17,898 bases of DNA from Desulfobacterales bacterium (GTDB taxonomy: Bacteria; Desulfobacterota; Desulfobacteria; Desulfobacterales; JASFBJ01). This document shows positions 14,711 through 17,898 of this stretch, one piece after another. Within the stretch, counting starts at the first letter, position 1; the number at the start of each line of letters is the position of its first letter. Both the position numbers and the translations under genes were made by a program. The stretch lies in contig JASFBJ010000032.1 of assembly GCA_030149585.1 (NCBI GenBank), positions 1 to 17,898 on the forward strand. Reading direction: 5' to 3'. The notes beneath the pieces were generated by a model, which worked only from the letters and a program-made list of their open reading frames with translations, was not told where the DNA came from and did not search any database.

Positions 14711-17146
14711 ATGGATATACAGAAAATTAACGAAACTGTCTCTGATCTTGGTTCCGATGTCCGAATCGGAGTTTATATTTGCCGCTGCGGGATGAATATT
14801 GCTAAAATTGTTGATTGTCAACAGGTTGCCCTTGAAGCAAAAAATCTAAAAGGTGTATTGATTGCAAAAGAAATAACCTATGCCTGCTCTGAACCCGGCC
14901 AGGCAGAGATTAAAAACGATATCAATGATCTTAAACTGGACCGGATCGTAATTGCTTCCTGTTCTCCACGGCTGCATGAACCAACCTTTCGTCAAATGCT
15001 CCAAAAAGCCGGCTTAAATCCCTATCTGCTGGAGATGGCCAATTTGCGGGAACAGTGCAGCTGGGTACATCTGGATCATCCAAAAGCAGCCACAGCAAAG
15101 GCCATTGACCTGGTAAAAATGGCTGTAGCCAGAGCAGAGCTGCTTAGCCCTCTTATAGAAACAACAACTTCTCTGATCAAACGAACTCTTGTGATAGGAG
15201 GCGGCATTGCCGGGATTCAAACAGCTCTGGATCTGGCAGATAACGATTATGAAGTTGTTCTGGTCGAAAAGCAGCCATCTATCGGTGGGATAATGGCCCA
15301 GCTTGATAAAACCTTTCCCACCATGGACTGCTCCATCTGAATTTTAGGGCCCAAGATGGCAGATGCCGGTCGGCATCCCAAAATAACCTTGCATACCATG
15401 AGTGAAGTCGCTCAAGTGAGCGGCTATGTCGGCAATTTTAAAGCCAGGATTATAAAAAAAACGCGCTATGTTGTTGAAAACGAATGCACTGCCTGTGGTG
15501 ATTGTGCCACTGTTTGTCCTGTGGTTTTTCCAGATGAATTTAATGTAGGACTTTCCTCTCGAAAAGCAATTTATATTCCTTTTCCCCAGGCAGTTCCCTC
15601 ATCTTATGCCATTAATATTAATGAATGTATGGGACGAGGCTGCTCCAAATGCATTGATGCCTGCGAAAAAAAATGTATTTCTTTTCATATGTCGGATGAG
15701 GAGCTTGTTGAAAATATCGGCTCTATTATAGTGGCAACCGGCCTTATGCCTTATGACCCGCGCGCTATGGATGAATACGGGTATACCAGATTTGATAATG
15801 TGCTCACCAGCCTGGAGCTGGAAAGAATGGTAAATGCCGGAGGCCCCACCCAGGGAAAATTAATTCGGCCTACAGATCGCAACGAACCGAAAACAATCGG
15901 TTTTATTCAATGCGTGGGGTCTCGCTCTGCCCGCCAGGGAAGTGAATACTGTTCCAATATTTGTTGCATGAATACCATCAAGAGTTCACTTATTTTAAAA
16001 GAACATACACCGGATATTCAGATTAAAGTATTTTATATTGATATTCGAGCCTTTGGTAAGGGGTTTGAAGATCTTTATAATCGCAGCCGTAAATTAGGGG
16101 TTCAATATCTTAAAGGATTGCCGGGATCAATCGAAGAATTACCCGATAAAAGCTTGCGAGTTGCCACGGAAAATTTTGCCACAGGTACAGTCCAATACCA
16201 TGACCTGGATCTTTTGGTGCTGGCTCTTGGAGTAAAACCAGCGCCAGGAACCCAGAAATTACAGGAAATGCTGGGCCTGCAACTGACACCTGATGGTTTT
16301 TTTCTTGAAGCTCATCCCAAACTGCTGCCGGTAGATGCAGCTACCCGAGGAATTTTTTATGCAGGCTGCGCTGAAGGCCCCAAAGATATCAAAGAAAGTG
16401 TTACACAAGGGTCAGCCGCCGCTGCCCGGGCAATTCGTTTAATGCATAAAGGACGAATCACTTCAGAAGCAATCACTTCTGAAATTATTACTGAAAAATG
16501 CCGTTCCTGCGGCAAATGCGCCCAAGTCTGCCCCTATAACGCCATTACCGTTGATGTAAAAGCCAAAACACCGGCAATAGTGAATACTGCCGCATGTGCC
16601 GGGTGCGGAACCTGTGCTGCGGAATGCGCATTTGATGCAATTATAATGAACCATTTTACTGATGATCAAATTCAGCAGCAGGTCAACTCAGTTCTATCTG
16701 ATCAGGCCGAATCCAAGCTGCTGGTTTTTGCCTGCAACTGGTGCTCCTATGCTGGAGCAGATTTTGCCGGAGTATCCCGCCTGCAATATCCCGCCAATAT
16801 AAGAATAATCAGAACCATGTGTTCCGGCAGGGTGGATTCCAAATTTATCTGGCGGGCCTTTGAAAACGGGGCTCCAATAGTTCTGGTGAGCGGTTGTCAT
16901 ATTGGTGATTGCCATTATATAGATGCCAACCACTGGACTGTTAAGCGAGTGGAAAAAATTCGCAAAAAAATGACAAAGCTTGGAATTGATCCTGAAAGGC
17001 TGCAACTGGAATGGATCAGCGCGGCTGAAGCTACTCGATTTGCACAGATCATGAATAAAATGGAATTATTGCGCCAAAAAGTTACCGGCAAAGAGATCTC
17101 TGATACAATTCAGATAATAAAAAATCAGCCTAAAAAATTGACTTAA
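14711..17146 (+). CDS. hdrA: HdrA-MvhD fusion, selenocysteine-containing (TGA read through)
   Basis: This is an 811-residue flavin/iron-sulfur core subunit of an Hdr complex, the FAD site of electron bifurcation in characterised relatives. The TGA at 15338-15340 (residue 210) lies in frame inside the hallmark motif MDCSI-U-ILGPKM, where other HdrA have Cys (DCSxC). Reading resumes at once with full homology, and a SECIS-like hairpin follows. Domains: HdrA N-terminal domain (C24xC26, C59, C84); FAD motif GGGIAG (163-168); ferredoxin insert C259-C262-C265-C269-P and C306/C311/C314/C318/C322; the CVGSR (401-405) and C414/C418C419 region of the HdrA FeS/flavin domain; C-terminal ferredoxin C597-C607 and C629-C639; and an intact MvhD domain with CNWC (675-678), C704 and GCHIGDC (728-734). 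AGGAAAG lies upstream of the ATG. Standard gene callers will split it into 14711-15340 and 15356-17146. Confidence 0.93.
15338..15340 (+). other. Selenocysteine codon (UGA) in hdrA
   Basis: The in-frame TGA is flanked by conserved HdrA residues on both sides (TMDCSI before, ILGPKM after). It replaces the second cysteine of a C-x-x-C motif. Selenocysteine at this position is established for HdrA of some methanogens and has been reported in delta-proteobacteria, from memory. Confidence 0.9.
15341..15384 (+). promoter_or_regulatory. Bacterial SECIS element following the UGA
   Basis: GATGCC (15362-15367), loop GGTC (15368-15371) and GGCATC (15372-15377) form a perfect 6-bp stem with the same GGUC apical loop as E. 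coli fdhF. The stem can be extended by T57-G58-G59 pairing with C78-C79-A80 across a CA bulge (last two digits of positions 15357-15380). Alternatively, ATTTT-A-GGG at 15341-15349 can pair with CCCAAAAT at 15377-15384. The loop begins 27 nt after the UGA, within the range known for bacterial SECIS. It lies inside the coding sequence, as expected in bacteria. Confidence 0.85.
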
Positions 17147-17248
17147 TTATTTTGGCGAAAAATTCCCCAGACATGAACAAATAAGGGTCACGGAAAGAAT
17201 GGCATTTTAAGTGTATTTTTTTGGACAGATGACGAACCAACTTAGCAC

Positions 17249-17320
17249 CTCGTTCCCACACTCCAGCGTGGGAACCGCGCAAAGCCGGTATGCATTCCCA
17301 CGCTGGAGCGTGGGAACGAG
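17249..17320. repeat. Composite palindromic repeat (two GTTCCCAC...GTGGGAAC hairpins)
   Basis: Arms 17249-17274 and 17295-17320 are reverse complements over 26 bp with one mismatch, separated by 20 nt. Each arm is itself palindromic: GTTCCCAC/GTGGGAAC at 17252-17275 and the perfect TTCCCACGCT-GG-AGCGTGGGAA at 17295-17316. I recognise this general type of GTTCCCACGCTCCAGCGTGGGAAC repeat as dispersed in many bacterial genomes, so a MITE/REP-like role is likely. Confidence 0.8.
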
Positions 17321-17326
17321 AAAAAT

Positions 17327-17378
17327 GGGCAACCACAGGGGGGTTCCCCCTACGTAGGGGCAGGCCCCCTTTGCCGTC
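17327..17378. repeat. Second palindromic repeat abutting the EEP remnant
   Basis: An imperfect inverted repeat is built around the perfect palindrome CCCCTACGTAGGGG (17347-17360), with GGGCAAC on the left and TTTGCCG on the right. It lies between the GTTCCCAC repeat and the last recognisable EEP codons, so it marks the truncation point. It resembles dispersed GGGCAACCACAGGGGGTTGCCCCTACG-like repeats. Confidence 0.65.
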
Positions 17379-17669
17379 CTTTCCCTGGCGAGATTCAATT
17401 TTTGCGAACTGGGCACGCCCACATCGACTTCTTGCAGCAAAATAATATCAGCATCATAATGCTCAAGGATTTTGGCTATGCGCTCAGGCCGAAAAAGCCG
17501 ATCCATACCAATGGCCCGATGAATATCATAGGTTAGATTCCGAAAGTTCATATGTTCCCTTCACTTATTTCATATGAGCCCTCTAATTGTCAGGTTTACG
17601 CTTTACGCCTGGGGCTGAAACCGTACAAGCCATGGCCAATAGATAGGATGAGCTGCAGCAGGTTGGCAA

Positions 17670-17699
17670 ATATTTTTTAACTGCCGGACTAAAAAATAT
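17670..17699. repeat. Inverted repeat, AT-rich 10-bp stem
   Basis: ATATTTTTTA (17670-17679) and TAAAAAATAT (17690-17699) are perfect reverse complements around a 10-nt loop. It lies about 105 nt downstream of the integrase stop (minus strand) and could be a bidirectional terminator-like structure. No gene was recognised in 17552-17803. Confidence 0.5.
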
Positions 17700-17760
17700 A
17701 TGCTAAGGTATTGTTGTGGTCAAGGAAAAACGGGCACTTTATTTGTTCTCTATATTTCGG

Positions 17761-17775
17761 TGGCTGCGACAGCCA
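17761..17775. terminator. Short hairpin downstream of the integrase
   Basis: TGGCTG-CGA-CAGCCA is a perfect 6-bp stem 28 nt past the integrase stop on the minus strand. A TTTTC tract follows only on the plus strand, so as a terminator of the minus-strand gene it lacks the T-run. Confidence 0.25.
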
Positions 17776-17803
17776 TTTTCAACTGCATTGCAATTGAAAT
17801 TAC

Positions 17804-17898
17804 CTATAACAAATCCAGAGGGCTTTTAACGGAATCTATATCTTTTTTCATAACATGGGTATAAATTTCGGTGGTTTTAACATCAGCATGCCCCATGA
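17804..17898 (-). CDS. Tyrosine recombinase / integron-type integrase, C-terminal fragment (cut by window edge)
   Basis: The reverse strand gives 30 residues to a TAG at 17804-17806. The fragment contains GHADVKTTEIYTHV, where the His of box II and the catalytic nucleophile Tyr (in IYTHV) of tyrosine recombinases are visible, and a terminal VKSPLDLL. The YTHV...(R/K)SPLD ending is characteristic of integron integrases and their close XerC/D-like relatives, which excise and insert DNA at short sites. The 5' part, with the catalytic Arg and Lys, lies outside the window, so completeness is unknown. No attC or attI site was recognised in 17552-17803. Confidence 0.85.
   Translation of the reverse strand, partial: MGHADVKTTEIYTHVMKKDIDSVKSPLDLL

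Larger units (their letters stand above)
17207..17551 (-). pseudogene. Endonuclease/exonuclease/phosphatase family gene, 3'-truncated
   Basis: Only about the first 57 codons (17551 down to about 17381) resemble an EEP-fold hydrolase: MNFRNLTYDIHRAIG (1-15), the FRPERIAKIL helix, and the Mg2+-site motif DIILLQEVDVG (35-45), whose E41 is the conserved metal ligand. GAAGGGAAC upstream of the ATG is a good ribosome-binding site, so the gene was once real. After KLNLARE (51-57) the frame runs into the palindromic repeats at 17249-17378 and ends at 17207 without the catalytic Asp/His motifs. An intact family member would have roughly 230-260 residues. I call it a repeat-truncated remnant. Confidence 0.75.

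Noticed and set aside
14711..15340. A separate 209-residue HdrA N-terminal protein ending at TGA, or a nonsense-mutated hdrA
   Set aside because: The TGA sits at the Cys/Sec position of the conserved HdrA motif, the frame is intact on both sides, and a GGUC-loop SECIS-like hairpin follows; a random nonsense mutation would not bring these features.
17249..17378. CRISPR-like repeats
   Set aside because: The repeated segments are inverted and not direct, there are no regularly spaced spacers, and no cas gene is in the window.

Overview
The window looks like a chromosomal segment of a strictly anaerobic Desulfobacterota (delta-proteobacterial) sulfate reducer or a close relative, most plausibly Desulfobacterales. 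This is inference. It rests on a 2-oxoacid:ferredoxin oxidoreductase operon joined to several heterodisulfide-reductase (Hdr)-type iron-sulfur flavoproteins, on a selenocysteine-containing HdrA, and on moderately AT-rich DNA carrying MITE-like palindromes.

Left flank (1-2709): the 3' part of a GT4 glycosyltransferase that has lost its N-terminal domain, a complete Hsp20 small heat-shock protein gene with its own promoter, and on the minus strand a HisA isomerase that reads like the eukaryotic (yeast HIS6) type. A 326-base AT-rich divergent intergenic region follows.

Middle (2710-6455): two overlapping genes for large membrane-associated GTPases of the bacterial dynamin-like or related type. 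The first has degenerate G4 and G5 motifs and the second has a complete GTPase motif set. They look like a two-subunit system.

Right centre (6505-17146): a long same-strand operon. KorD (2x[4Fe-4S] ferredoxin), KorA, KorB and KorC form a 2-oxoglutarate-type ferredoxin oxidoreductase. They are followed by a 1137-residue chimera of HdrA-like and GltD-like (NAD(P)H:ferredoxin-type) modules, a 528-residue MvhD-HdrC-HdrB fusion, and a HdrA-MvhD fusion. The last gene is interrupted by an in-frame TGA at 15338-15340, exactly in the conserved HdrA Cys-x-x-Cys position. It is followed 27 nt later by a hairpin with a GGUC apical loop, which is the hallmark of a bacterial SECIS. I therefore read it as one 811-residue selenoprotein and not as two ORFs. 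Together the operon would let reduced ferredoxin from 2-oxoacid oxidation enter a multi-flavin, multi-FeS Hdr-like complex that can exchange electrons with NAD(P)H and with disulfide or other acceptors; electron bifurcation or confurcation is an inference. A 157-bp nearly symmetric palindromic element, flanked by ATA, sits between korD and korA.

Right flank (17147-17898): a decayed region with composite palindromic repeats, the first ~57 codons of an endonuclease/exonuclease/phosphatase-family gene (minus strand) cut off by those repeats, further hairpins, and at the window edge the C-terminal 30 residues of a tyrosine recombinase resembling integron integrases (minus strand).

No rRNA, tRNA or CRISPR array was recognised.
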